Below are positions 44,115 through 52,194 of a DNA stretch of 64,000 nucleotides, piece by piece. The position numbers and the translations under genes are program-made. The DNA lies in assembly GCA_016839055.1 (NCBI GenBank), contig JAEKNX010000010.1:99380-163379 (forward strand). The letters are read 5' to 3'. Position 1 is the first letter of the stretch, and every line of letters starts with the position of its first letter. A model generated the notes under the pieces. It saw nothing but the letters and a program-made list of their open reading frames with translations, searched no databases and was not told the DNA's origin. Origin of the DNA: Spirochaetales bacterium. Lineage in GTDB: Bacteria > Spirochaetota > Spirochaetia > UBA9216.

Positions 44115-44420
44115 ATGGTACTTTCAAAGGTGGTAGGAACAGTTGTTTCTACCATGAAAGAACCCCGGCTTGAAGGCATGAAATTTCTTCTGCTCGAGAA
44201 AATAGAACCCGCTACAATGAAGGGAAAGCAGGATTATGTCGTAGCAATGGATGCGGTCGGCGCGGGTTATGGAGAAATTGTATTTTATGTCTCTGGAAGC
44301 AGCAGCCGGCAAACCGATGTAACCTCAGGAAAACCAAGTGATGCCACTATAATCGCAATTGTAGATAACCTCGAGTTTGAAGGGGAGCTGGTATACGTAA
44401 AGGGCGGGAGAGTAAAATGA
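44115..44420 (+). CDS. BMC-P pentameric vertex protein 1 (EutN/CcmL)
   Basis: A 101-residue EutN/CcmL-family protein: VVGTVVSTMKEPRLEGMKFLLLEKI, then VAMDAVGAGYGEIVFYVSGSSSRQT, the conserved D-x-V-G-A-G-x-G-E block, and AIVDNLEF. Five copies close the 12 vertices of the shell. Its last codons overlap the next BMC-P by four bases (ATGA). It is one of four such genes in this operon. Confidence 0.95.
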   Translation: MVLSKVVGTVVSTMKEPRLEGMKFLLLEKIEPATMKGKQDYVVAMDAVGAGYGEIVFYVSGSSSRQTDVTSGKPSDATIIAIVDNLEFEGELVYVKGGRVK

Positions 44421-44704
44421 TACTCGCCAGGGTTACCGGAACCGTTGTGGCCTCTGCCCGAAGCGATCGAATGGAGCAGCCGACCTACCTGCTTGTTACC
44501 CCATGCGCGGTGGACGGCAAGCCGGACGGAACGGCAATAGTCGCCCTTGATTCGGTAGGTGCGGGGCAGGGTGAGATAGTCCTTGTTTCTCAAGGGTCCT
44601 CAACCCGACAGATTCCCGAGACTATCGATAAGCCGGTAGATGCGCTGGTAATCGGAATAGTGGATATAGTGGAAGAATCCGGAAAGGACGTGTACAGCAA
44701 ATGA
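44417..44704 (+). CDS. BMC-P pentameric vertex protein 2 (EutN/CcmL)
   Basis: A 95-residue EutN/CcmL protein: ARVTGTVVASARSDRMEQPTYLLV, ALDSVGAGQGEIVLVSQGSSTRQI and IGIVDIVEE. The best-conserved of the four by eye, with the complete D-S-V-G-A-G-x-G-E-I-V-L core. Overlaps both neighbours by four bases (ATGA). Confidence 0.95.
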   Translation: MILARVTGTVVASARSDRMEQPTYLLVTPCAVDGKPDGTAIVALDSVGAGQGEIVLVSQGSSTRQIPETIDKPVDALVIGIVDIVEESGKDVYSK

Positions 44705-45285
44705 TATTTGAAGTTCTCGGAATAATCGAACTTGACAGCATTGCTGATGGATATATAGCACTCGATGCGGTGATAAAAGCAGCACCTGTTTCCGTGTTTA
44801 AGGCTGAGATACTTAATCCGGGTAAATTTATAATTTTCCTCACAGGAGAAGTCGCCTCGGTAGAGTTTTCGATGGACGCCGGCATCGAGGCCGCGGGAGA
44901 ATCGGTTCTGGATCATGTGCTTCTGAAAAATCTCAGCAGCCAGGTTGTGCCGGTAATAAATGTAAATCAGTCAGATGCCGGCTTTGAAAAGGCTGAAACC
45001 GCCGCGAATCTTGATGCCCTGGGAATAATTGAAACCTATACTCTTGCCTCTGCGATAGATGCCGCCGACAGGAGCGCGAAGGCGGCATCTATCAGGGTTC
45101 GATCAATTGTGTCAGGAAATGAGACAGGCGGAAAGGGTGTAACAACAATCAGCGGAAAGATTGGAGACATCGAATACGCAATGGAGTCAGTGGTTGATTA
45201 TTTAACAGCCAGGAATCAGCTTTATCGAAAAGTTGTAATTCCCGGTCCGCCTCCAGAATTGAAGGGGTTTTTGTGTGGAAATTAA
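44701..45285 (+). CDS. BMC-T shell protein, PduT-like single-layer type
   Basis: A 194-residue tandem-BMC protein: N-terminal domain EVLGIIELDSIADGYIALDAVIKAA and C-terminal domain DALGIIETYTLASAIDAADRSAKAA, each beginning with the BMC G-I-I-E core. Unlike PduT there is no Cys near the pore (the only Cys is two residues before the end), so an Fe-S cluster is unlikely. Together with the CsoS1D-like BMC-T it gives two kinds of trimer. Overlaps the aldehyde dehydrogenase start by 11 bases. Confidence 0.92.
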   Translation: MIFEVLGIIELDSIADGYIALDAVIKAAPVSVFKAEILNPGKFIIFLTGEVASVEFSMDAGIEAAGESVLDHVLLKNLSSQVVPVINVNQSDAGFEKAETAANLDALGIIETYTLASAIDAADRSAKAASIRVRSIVSGNETGGKGVTTISGKIGDIEYAMESVVDYLTARNQLYRKVVIPGPPPELKGFLCGN

Positions 45286-46696
45286 CGAAAAAACTGTAAG
45301 CAGTATTGTCAAAGGTGTTCTCTCTGAGATGAAAACAAAAGGAACGGGGCCTTCTGAGTATTACGCTCCGGTTCCGGGAATCTACACTGATATTAATAAA
45401 GCGGTTTATGAAGCATCTCTAGCTTTCAAGGTGTTCAGGGAGACCAGTCTTGAGACCCGGAATGCCATGATTAAGGCCATGCGTGCCGCGGCTATAGATA
45501 ACTCCGGGAGGCTGGCAAGGCTAACCGTTGAGGAAACCGGTATGGGGCGTTATGAAGATAAAGTAAATAAAATTAAACTTGCAGCCGAGATGACCCCCGG
45601 AGTTGAGGATCTTCAGCCTGTCAGCTATTCGGGCGACCATGGTTTGACCCTCACCGAGAAGGCTCCATATGGAGTGATAGGTGCCATTGCACCGTCGACG
45701 AACCCGACTGAAACTATTATAAACAACGCCATCAGTATGCTTGCGGCCGGAAATGCGGTTGTATTCAACCCGCATCCGGCCGCAAAGAAGGTTTCCGTTT
45801 TGACGGTAGGCCTCCTTAATGAAGCAATCGAAAGGGCCGGCGGCCCGGCTAATCTCATCACCACCATCGAAGAACCTACAATCGAATCAGCTCAAATGTT
45901 AATGAAACATCCGCTTATTAATCTTCTGACAGTCACAGGCGGTCCGGCGGTAGTGGCACAGGCCCAGAGCTCTAACAAGAAGGTCATAGCCGCCGGGCCC
46001 GGAAATCCACCGGTTGTGGTCGATGAAACAGCGGATATTGATAAAGCGGCCAGGGACATTGTAGCGGGAACAGGATTCGATAATAATATTGTCTGTATTT
46101 GCGAAAAGGAGCTTCTAGTTGTAAGGCAGATTGCCGACAGCCTTAAAGCTGCCATGAAAAAATACGGGGCCTGGGAGCTCGACTCGGCTCAGATTAAGGC
46201 GGTAACCAAGCTCGTTATCGACCGGCCCGGCAGGCGGGGGGACGAGGGGGCTGTGAATAAGAAATGGGTTGGAAAGGATGCCGCAGTAATTGCGCGCGAG
46301 ATAGGTCTTGAAGTTCCGGAGAACACAAGAATACTGCTATGTGAAGTCGACGAATCTCATCCGCTTGTATGGACAGAGCAGCTCATGCCGGTGATACCCC
46401 TTGTCAGGGTGGAAAATGTTGACAGGGCCATCGAGCTGGCGGTTGAATGTGAACATGGATTCCGTCATAGTGCGTCGATGCATTCGACAAATATCAGCAA
46501 ACTGTCGAAGATGGCGAAGGTTATCGACTGTTCCCTTTTTGTCAAGAACGGATCGAACTTTAACGGCATGGGCTTCGGCGGAACAGGTTACACATCGTTC
46601 ACCATTGCAAGCCCCACCGGAGAAGGGTTTACAAGGGCGAGAGATTTCACAAGAGAAAGAAGATGTGTGCTCGTCGATAATTTCAGGATCGTATAA
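45275..46696 (+). CDS. CoA-acylating aldehyde dehydrogenase, BMC cargo (PduP/EutE-like)
   Basis: A 473-residue enzyme: aldehyde plus CoA plus NAD to acyl-CoA plus NADH; acetaldehyde is expected here, from DeoC. The N-terminus (TVSSIVKGVLSEM, residues 7-19) is an amphipathic helix of the encapsulation-peptide kind, then a short linker. Catalytic Cys274 lies in NNIVCICEKE, matching NNIVCTAEKE of PduP. Other motifs: PSTNPTETIINN (CoA/NAD site) and FVKNGSNFNGMG near the end. GTG start at 45275, inside the end of the BMC-T gene. No PduL-type phosphotransacylase or alcohol dehydrogenase accompanies it. Confidence 0.93.
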   Translation: MEINEKTVSSIVKGVLSEMKTKGTGPSEYYAPVPGIYTDINKAVYEASLAFKVFRETSLETRNAMIKAMRAAAIDNSGRLARLTVEETGMGRYEDKVNKIKLAAEMTPGVEDLQPVSYSGDHGLTLTEKAPYGVIGAIAPSTNPTETIINNAISMLAAGNAVVFNPHPAAKKVSVLTVGLLNEAIERAGGPANLITTIEEPTIESAQMLMKHPLINLLTVTGGPAVVAQAQSSNKKVIAAGPGNPPVVVDETADIDKAARDIVAGTGFDNNIVCICEKELLVVRQIADSLKAAMKKYGAWELDSAQIKAVTKLVIDRPGRRGDEGAVNKKWVGKDAAVIAREIGLEVPENTRILLCEVDESHPLVWTEQLMPVIPLVRVENVDRAIELAVECEHGFRHSASMHSTNISKLSKMAKVIDCSLFVKNGSNFNGMGFGGTGYTSFTIASPTGEGFTRARDFTRERRCVLVDNFRIV

Positions 46697-46708
46697 AACG
46701 GAGAGTAA

Positions 46709-46981
46709 ATGAAGATTGCAAGGGTAACCGGATCAGTTGTATGCACAGTAAAATCAGAGTCGCTTGAAGGTGTTATTTTGCTGCTCATTCAGCCTCTTGA
46801 TGATGATTTGAATGAAACAGGTAAGCCTGTTGTCGCCTGTGATACAGTGCTGGCCGGTCCCGGAGATTTGGTTATATATGAAGGCGGACGGGAGGCGGCT
46901 ATGTCGTTGAAAAAGGCTTTCAATCCTGCTGACGCCGCGGTAATAGGTATAATAGATCAATTCGATCAGGCCGGAAAGTGA
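46709..46981 (+). CDS. BMC-P pentameric vertex protein 3 (EutN/CcmL)
   Basis: A 90-residue EutN/CcmL protein: ARVTGSVVCTVKSESLEGVILLLIQ, CDTVLAGPGDLVIYEGGREAA and IGIIDQF. The core A-G-P-G-D replaces the usual A-G-x-G-E. 12 bases after the aldehyde dehydrogenase; overlaps BMC-P 4 by four bases (GTGA). Confidence 0.93.
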   Translation: MKIARVTGSVVCTVKSESLEGVILLLIQPLDDDLNETGKPVVACDTVLAGPGDLVIYEGGREAAMSLKKAFNPADAAVIGIIDQFDQAGK

Positions 46982-47262
46982 TTATAGGCCGAATAACCGG
47001 GACTGTTGTCTCAACTGTGAAGATTCCAGCCCTTGAAAATCACAAACTGCTGTATGTAACACCAACGGCTCCAGATGGTAAGGTTTCAGGAAAATCCGTC
47101 ATCGCAGTTGATACAGTCCAGGCCGGTGTGGGAGATTTGGTGTTTATTATCGATGAAGGCGGATCTGCAAATCTCGCCTTGAATTCATCCGGATTACCAA
47201 TTAGAACCATTATTGCTGGAATAATTGACGAAATTTCAATTGCGGAGCGGAAAGATGTATAG
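46978..47262 (+). CDS. BMC-P pentameric vertex protein 4 (EutN/CcmL)
   Basis: A 94-residue EutN/CcmL protein: GRITGTVVSTVKIPALENHKLLYV, VDTVQAGVGDLVFIIDEGGSAN and IIAGIIDEI. GTG start overlapping BMC-P 3 by four bases, and its own end overlaps the RpiB-like start by eight. Like number 3 it has A-G-x-G-D, so 3 and 4 form one pair and 1 and 2 another. Confidence 0.93.
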   Translation: MIIGRITGTVVSTVKIPALENHKLLYVTPTAPDGKVSGKSVIAVDTVQAGVGDLVFIIDEGGSANLALNSSGLPIRTIIAGIIDEISIAERKDV

Positions 47263-47749
47263 CAAAGTTGATTTTAAGGAACAGAACGGCATTGAAAATG
47301 TTTCAAAGGTCTTCATTGGTTCGGACCATGGCGGATTTGAGTCAAAGGAAATGCTGAAACGATATCTTGAGGTTATAGGATATAAGGTTGAAGATGTCGG
47401 AACATTTTCAAAGGACGCAGTTGATTATCCGGACTATGCATTAAAGGTTGCCCGTAATGTTGCAAGGAACGAGAACGTCATGGGGATAATGATAGACGGA
47501 GCCGGCATTGGCTCCTCGATGGTCTGCAATAAGGTCAGAGGTATACGTGCGGCTCTCTGTTATGATATAGTGACCGTGAAAAACAGCAGACTACATAACA
47601 ACGCAAATGTATTAACACTCGGCGGCCCTCTTCATGAACCGGAAGAATTATGTGAAATGGCAAAGATATGGCTTGAAACCAGATTCGAGGGAGGCAGGCA
47701 TTGGCCGAGGATAAACAAGATGATGGCAGTCGAAAGGGGAAATAGATAA
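47255..47749 (+). CDS. RpiB/LacAB-family sugar-phosphate isomerase with altered active site
   Basis: A 164-residue RpiB-fold protein: [42 protein letters not shown] and [12 protein letters not shown] are standard. In normal RpiB the catalytic base is the Cys of CGTGIG; here the loop is DGAGIG, so Asp81 stands in that place and Thr is Ala. (Mycobacterial RpiB uses a Glu from elsewhere, so an acidic base is feasible.) The N-terminal 17 residues are an extension, possibly for encapsulation. Likely an aldose-ketose isomerase for a pentose or deoxypentose phosphate; the substrate may differ from ribose-5-phosphate. Start at 47255 has GGAGCGG upstream. Confidence 0.85.
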   Translation: MYSKVDFKEQNGIENVSKVFIGSDHGGFESKEMLKRYLEVIGYKVEDVGTFSKDAVDYPDYALKVARNVARNENVMGIMIDGAGIGSSMVCNKVRGIRAALCYDIVTVKNSRLHNNANVLTLGGPLHEPEELCEMAKIWLETRFEGGRHWPRINKMMAVERGNR

Positions 47750-47754
47750 CAGTT

Positions 47755-48555
47755 ATGGATGAGAAAGAACTGATAGAAAGCATTACAAAAGAAGTTGTTA
47801 ATAAACTTAAATCCGAAAATACAGCCGATAGCAGCTGTTCAGCCGCCTGTTCCGGACAACCTTCCGGTTCACGCAGCTCAATGCTTCCCGGTGAACTGGC
47901 AAAATATATAGATCATACCCTTCTTAAACCCGACGCGACAGCATCTGAGATCGATAAGCTCTGCGCTGAGGCCAAGGAATATGGTTTCTGCTCTGTCTGT
48001 GTTAACACAACCTGGGCAGAAAGGTGTTCAAAGAATCTCAGTGGTACTGACGTGAAGACCTGCGTAGTCGTAGGCTTTCCCCTCGGAGCCATGAGCAGCA
48101 GAAGTAAGAGTTTCGAGGCTCGTCACGCAATCGAAGACGGGGCAAATGAAATTGATATGGTGATGAATATCGGAGCCCTGAAATCCGGAGACACCAAGGC
48201 TGTTGAGGAAGACGTTAAGTCGGTCCTCCGTGCCTGCGGACAGAGAACAATACTCAAAGTCATAATCGAAACAGCGCTTCTGACTAATGAAGAGATCGTA
48301 CTCGCCTGCCAGATATGCAAGAAAGCCGGTGCGCACTTTGTAAAGACTTCAACCGGTTTTTCAACTGCAGGCGCCACTCCAGAGCATGTCGCTCTGATGA
48401 GAAAAACAGTCGGCGCTGATACAGGGGTAAAGGCCGCGGGAGGAGTGAGGACATTCGAAGACGCAGTTAGAATGATCGAGGCCGGTGCTACAAGACTCGG
48501 TACAAGCGGCGGTATAAAGATAATCAGCGGTCAGACAATCGAAAGCGGATATTAA
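47755..48555 (+). CDS. deoC: Deoxyribose-phosphate aldolase, BMC cargo
   Basis: A 266-residue class I aldolase: 2-deoxyribose-5-phosphate to glyceraldehyde-3-phosphate plus acetaldehyde. Residues 1-20 ([18 protein letters not shown]) form an amphipathic helix of encapsulation type, followed by a Ser/Gly/Cys-rich linker (25-43). The TIM-barrel begins with [10 protein letters not shown]. Catalytic set: Lys197 in FVKTSTGF (Schiff base), Asp135 in EIDMVMNIG and Lys226 in VKAAGG. About 220 residues is normal, so the extra front part is the targeting tail. Five bases after the RpiB-like gene. It is the signature enzyme of this compartment. Confidence 0.96.
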   Translation: MDEKELIESITKEVVNKLKSENTADSSCSAACSGQPSGSRSSMLPGELAKYIDHTLLKPDATASEIDKLCAEAKEYGFCSVCVNTTWAERCSKNLSGTDVKTCVVVGFPLGAMSSRSKSFEARHAIEDGANEIDMVMNIGALKSGDTKAVEEDVKSVLRACGQRTILKVIIETALLTNEEIVLACQICKKAGAHFVKTSTGFSTAGATPEHVALMRKTVGADTGVKAAGGVRTFEDAVRMIEAGATRLGTSGGIKIISGQTIESGY

Positions 48556-48575
48556 GCTTCGTTTTCAATATAACA

Positions 48576-48601
48576 GCCTTCCGGCTTCGTGCCTGGAAGG
48601 C
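48576..48601 (+). other. RNA hairpin after deoC
   Basis: GCCTTCCGGC / GCC-T-GGAAGGC around a TTCGT loop, 10 paired bases with one bulge. No T run, so it is an mRNA-end or attenuation element between deoC and the MBL-fold gene. Confidence 0.65.
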
Positions 48602-48617
48602 GAAGTTTCGAGGTAGC

Positions 48618-49448
48618 ATGTCATTTAAAATAACAACCCTAATTGAAAATTCTGCAGATAAAGATTCCGGACTCGAGTGCGAACATGGACTCTCTTTTTT
48701 CATTGAAAAAGATGATGTTAAGATACTCTTTGACACAGGGCAGAGTGGGAAGTTCTTGTCGAACGCGGAAAAACTCGGAGTAGATCTGAATTGTCTCGAC
48801 TATGTGGCCATCAGTCACGGCCATTATGATCATTCAGGCGGATTTCTGGAGCTTGCCTCTAGGTTTAGCGGATTTGAGCTTATAACCGGGACGGGCTTTT
48901 TCGAGAAAAAATACGGATTGAAGAAACAGGAATATAAGTATCTTGGAAACAGTTTTACTGAGGAAGATCTCAAGGCTTTCAACCTCCTGCACCGGTCAGT
49001 ATCAGAGCCGGTTACTCACCTTGGCCGCGGCATTTATATACTCACGGCGTTTCCCCGGGTAAACAGTACCGAGGGTATTAATCCCCGCTTTAAGCTTGAG
49101 CAAGGGGGGGAGTTAATTGCCGATGAATTCAATGATGAGATCCTTCTGGCAATTGATACTCCGAAAGGAATTGTTGTAGTGATGGGCTGCTCTCATCCGG
49201 GAGTGCGGAACATGCTTGACGCGGTAAAGACATATTTCCAGCGTCCTATTCATGCCGTCCTGGGCGGAACTCATCTTATTGAGGCCGGGGGGAAGCAGCT
49301 GGAAGAATCTGTCAAATATCTCTCTGATGAGAGAATTGAACTCCTCGGTGTCTCACACTGTACCGGCAAGGACGCTATGAGCCGCCTAAAAGAATCTGTT
49401 CCGGGATATTTTCACAACCTGACCGGCAGTATTGTAATTCTCGATTGA
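48618..49448 (+). CDS. Metallo-beta-lactamase-fold hydrolase
   Basis: A 276-residue MBL-fold protein of the COG1237 type (related to the archaeal protein named for ribofuranosylaminobenzene-phosphate synthase). The metal motif is HGHYDH (His67, His69, Asp71, His72), then the later GCSHPG and LGGTHL histidines. N-terminal FDTGQSG and ISHGHYDHSGG are typical. The substrate is unknown. Lying behind deoC and before glycerate kinase, it may act on a phosphate ester or lactone-like by-product of the pathway, but that is position only. Confidence 0.75.
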   Translation: MSFKITTLIENSADKDSGLECEHGLSFFIEKDDVKILFDTGQSGKFLSNAEKLGVDLNCLDYVAISHGHYDHSGGFLELASRFSGFELITGTGFFEKKYGLKKQEYKYLGNSFTEEDLKAFNLLHRSVSEPVTHLGRGIYILTAFPRVNSTEGINPRFKLEQGGELIADEFNDEILLAIDTPKGIVVVMGCSHPGVRNMLDAVKTYFQRPIHAVLGGTHLIEAGGKQLEESVKYLSDERIELLGVSHCTGKDAMSRLKESVPGYFHNLTGSIVILD

Positions 49449-49492
49449 TATTACGGCCTCATTTTCTTATTATTCTATAAAAGGGAGACTGG

Positions 49493-50860
49493 ATGAAAAA
49501 AGGCAGAGATTACAGAGAAGATTTGACAACTATTTTCAAGGCGGCGGTAAGACGGGTGGACCCCGAGACGATGCTTCTTGAGCAGTGCAGTCTCGAGGGG
49601 GATCTTTTTACGGTCACCCTGCCGGGCCAGATGGCCGAATATAATCTTTCAACCTATGACCGGATAATCGTTATCGGCGCCGGTAAGGCCACGGCGAGAA
49701 TGGCAAAGGCCATCGAGGCAATTCTTGGTAATCGAATCAGCGAAGGACTTATTGCCGTTAAATACGGTCATACTGAAGATCTCTCAATCATAAAAACTAT
49801 CGAATCTGGTCATCCTATACCAGACGATAACAGCGTAAAGGCCGCAGAAGAAATAATCAAGCTTGCCCGTTCGGCGGATGACAAGACTCTTGTCATCAAT
49901 CTGATCTCAGGCGGCGGTTCCTCTCTGCTGTGTATGCCGTACCGTAACGATGAATGGCAGTGCAGCCTTGCCGATAAGCAGGCATCAACGAAACTATTAC
50001 TTGAATGTGGTGCAGAGATTGCCGAGATAAATACGATTCGAAAGCATCTGTCTGGAATTAAGGGTGGAAAGCTTGCCGAGGCAATATATCCGGCCCACTC
50101 TCTTAACCTGATTCTCTCCGACGTGATCGGTGACAGGCTCGACTCAATTGCTTCGGGTTTGACGGTACCGGACAGTTCAACCTTTGCAGAAGCTGTAGCC
50201 ATCACTGAAAAATATAAACTAAAAAGGCTGCTTCCTGTGTCGGCGGCGCGTATTCTGATGTTCGGTGATGCAGGTTCAATACCCGAAACTCCGAAGGCCG
50301 GGAGTGGAATCTTTAAAAATGTCCGGAACATCCTGATTGGAACCAATTTGGCTGCCCTTCATTCTGCAGCAGCTGCCGCTCTTTCTCTCGGCTATAATAC
50401 ACAAATCCTTTCTTCTCAGATTACCGGAGAAGCTTCAGGGGCGGCCAAGTTCTACCTTGGAATCGGCCGCGACATTCAGCGTGATCTCGGCATGCTGCAG
50501 CGGCCTGCCTGTATAATTGCCGGCGGCGAGACCACCGTTACAATCAAAGGCACAGGACTCGGCGGCAGAAACCAGGAGATGGCGCTTGCCTTCCTGAATG
50601 AGCTGAAGGATACTCCCTCTGGTAATGCTGAAATCTTCTTTCTTTCAGGCGGAACAGACGGCAACGACGGCCCTACCGACGCGGCAGGCGCATTTGCCAG
50701 CCTTGAAATTGCCGCCTCCGGCGCTGCCGAAGATCTGTCGATTCAGGACTACCTGGATAACAATGATTCCTATAACTACTTCAAGCGGGCCGGCGGACTG
50801 CTTATGACCGGACCGACGAACACAAACGTCTGTGATGTACAGATAATGCTTGTGGTTTAA
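49493..50860 (+). CDS. Glycerate 2-kinase (DUF4147/MOFRL family)
   Basis: A 455-residue kinase. The N-terminal DUF4147 domain has VIGAGKATARMAKAIE and NLISGGGSSLL; the C-terminal MOFRL domain has IAGGETTVTIKGTGLGGRNQE, SGGTDGNDGPTDAAGA and TGPTNTNVCDVQ. Reaction: ATP plus D-glycerate to 2-phosphoglycerate. In this locus it could recover glycerate formed when glyceraldehyde or its phosphate is oxidised as a side reaction, feeding carbon back to glycolysis. Last gene of the deoxyribose region; 264 bases without genes follow. Confidence 0.9.
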   Translation: MKKGRDYREDLTTIFKAAVRRVDPETMLLEQCSLEGDLFTVTLPGQMAEYNLSTYDRIIVIGAGKATARMAKAIEAILGNRISEGLIAVKYGHTEDLSIIKTIESGHPIPDDNSVKAAEEIIKLARSADDKTLVINLISGGGSSLLCMPYRNDEWQCSLADKQASTKLLLECGAEIAEINTIRKHLSGIKGGKLAEAIYPAHSLNLILSDVIGDRLDSIASGLTVPDSSTFAEAVAITEKYKLKRLLPVSAARILMFGDAGSIPETPKAGSGIFKNVRNILIGTNLAALHSAAAAALSLGYNTQILSSQITGEASGAAKFYLGIGRDIQRDLGMLQRPACIIAGGETTVTIKGTGLGGRNQEMALAFLNELKDTPSGNAEIFFLSGGTDGNDGPTDAAGAFASLEIAASGAAEDLSIQDYLDNNDSYNYFKRAGGLLMTGPTNTNVCDVQIMLVV

Positions 50861-50989
50861 AGAATCCCTAGCTTAAACCTTCTCTTTTTTCAAAACACCT
50901 CCCGATTAGCTTATCTTCTCCCTCAGCGTGCTGAAATTCCAGTTTCGGCCCGGAATGAATAAAAATATATAAATAAATATATATAAATA

Positions 50990-51023
50990 TTGACATATTC
51001 AAAAACATGAGTGAAAATATAAT
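50990..51023 (+). promoter_or_regulatory. Possible promoter of the Mbx-like operon
   Basis: TTGACA (50990-50995) and TATAAT (51018-51023), 22 bases apart, longer than usual, about 100 bases before the first gene. The region between 50861 and 51124 is AT-rich and otherwise empty. Confidence 0.4.
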
Positions 51024-51058
51024 GTATATCCGAATACTAATAAAATTTGCATTCAGTT

Positions 51059-51078
51059 TAAAGTTTTACTAAACTTTA
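51059..51078. promoter_or_regulatory. AT-rich palindrome before the Mbx-like operon
   Basis: TAAAGTTT-TACT-AAACTTTA, perfect 8-bp arms, in the leader of the operon. It could be an operator for an unknown regulator. Confidence 0.45.
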
Positions 51079-51124
51079 TAGTAACTTCTTGCTTTTCGGA
51101 AAAATCTAATTTGGAGGGTATGAG

Positions 51125-51616
51125 GTGAAATTTAAAGCCGCCGTAATTTCTCTGATTCTGGGCCTGCTTATCTGGCTTGGTCTGAATGGGACGATTGGCA
51201 GAGATGTTCTTATTACAGGAATAGTAGTTACTGTAATAACATCGTTCTTTTTTATTGGAACCGGGATATTTACAGATGTAAGACTGACGCCGAAAGCGCT
51301 TTTTGCACTAGTAGCCTGGCTTGTTGTTTTTTTAATTGAACTAATCAAATCAAATATCGACGTAATGTCAAGGGTCGTGACTCCAAAGGTCAGGATAAAC
51401 CCTGCTATTGTGGAAGTTAAGACTCGGCTGAAATCAAAGCTCGGCAGACTTGCCCTGGCTAATTCCATCACGTTAACACCCGGAACTCTAACTACAGATA
51501 TCGAAGGCGATACGCTTTTTATTCACTGGATTGACGCTTCCGATGTGGATATTGAGGGTGCGACCCGCAAAATAGTCGGAAAGTTTGAGAAATATCTGGA
51601 GGTGATCTTTGGCTGA
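51125..51616 (+). CDS. mrpE: Mrp/Mbx subunit E (MnhE-like)
   Basis: A 163-residue MnhE/MbxA-family protein: two N-terminal helices (LILGLLIWLGL, VVTVITSFFF) and a soluble domain with SITLTPGTLTTDI, the invariant MnhE block, and WIDASDVD. Part of the cation/proton antiporter module. Start GTG, with GGAGG ahead. First gene of the 11-kb Mbx-like operon. Confidence 0.92.
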   Translation: MKFKAAVISLILGLLIWLGLNGTIGRDVLITGIVVTVITSFFFIGTGIFTDVRLTPKALFALVAWLVVFLIELIKSNIDVMSRVVTPKVRINPAIVEVKTRLKSKLGRLALANSITLTPGTLTTDIEGDTLFIHWIDASDVDIEGATRKIVGKFEKYLEVIFG

Positions 51617-51869
51617 TAAAATTTTATTTATCGCGGCGGGGATATCTCTTCTGAGTATATTCATAGCCCTTTTAAGGTTCATCAAGGGCCCGTCTGTTCT
51701 GGACAGAGTGGTTGCATTTGATGTAATCAGTATCATTGCAATTTCAGTGATATGCATCCTAGCTTTTCTGCTGAGGCGCTTTATTTATGTTGATGTAGCA
51801 CTTGTCTACGGCCTCTTGAGTTTTCTCGGTGTTCTGGTTGTAGCGCGTTATTACGAGAGGGGGCTTTAA
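51609..51869 (+). CDS. mrpF: Mrp/Mbx subunit F (MnhF-like)
   Basis: An 86-residue membrane protein with three helices: LFIAAGISLLSIFIALLRFIKG, GPSVLDRVVAFDVISI, and DVALVYGLLSFLGVLVVARY. The GPSxxDRVVAxD block is diagnostic. TTG start overlapping mrpE by eight bases. Supports the antiporter core. Confidence 0.93.
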   Translation: MADKILFIAAGISLLSIFIALLRFIKGPSVLDRVVAFDVISIIAISVICILAFLLRRFIYVDVALVYGLLSFLGVLVVARYYERGL

Positions 51870-52192
51870 TGGAAATTGCAGGTTCAATTTTTGTTTTAAT
51901 AGGATCATTAATCTTCTTCTTGAGTTCTCTCGGAGTAATCAGGATGCCCGATGTTTATAACAGAATACAGACCGGCACCAAGGCCACGACTCTCGGGACT
52001 ATCTTTGTTCTCGTTGGTCTTGCCTTTCTCAGCCCGGACTGGACTGCGAAACTCGCAGTTCTTCTTGTGTTTATTCTGCTTACAAACCCTGTTTCATCCC
52101 ATGTAGTTGCCCGGGCCGCTCACTTCAATAAAGAGCCGATGAGCCCGCTTACTATAGAGGATAAACTCGAAGCAAAAGAAGAGGAGGCTTAG
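51869..52192 (+). CDS. mrpG: Mrp/Mbx subunit G (MnhG-like)
   Basis: A 107-residue protein with three helices; LGVIRMPDVYNRIQTGTKATTLG is the MnhG signature, followed by VLLVFILLTNPVSSHVVARAA. The C-terminus is acidic (KLEAKEEEA). Shares one base with mrpF. Confidence 0.93.
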   Translation: MEIAGSIFVLIGSLIFFLSSLGVIRMPDVYNRIQTGTKATTLGTIFVLVGLAFLSPDWTAKLAVLLVFILLTNPVSSHVVARAAHFNKEPMSPLTIEDKLEAKEEEA

Positions 52193-52194
52193 GC

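Noticed and set aside
42743..48555. Propanediol or ethanolamine compartment
   Set aside because: No diol dehydratase, ethanolamine lyase or glycyl-radical enzyme; DeoC and RpiB-like cargo point to sugar phosphates.
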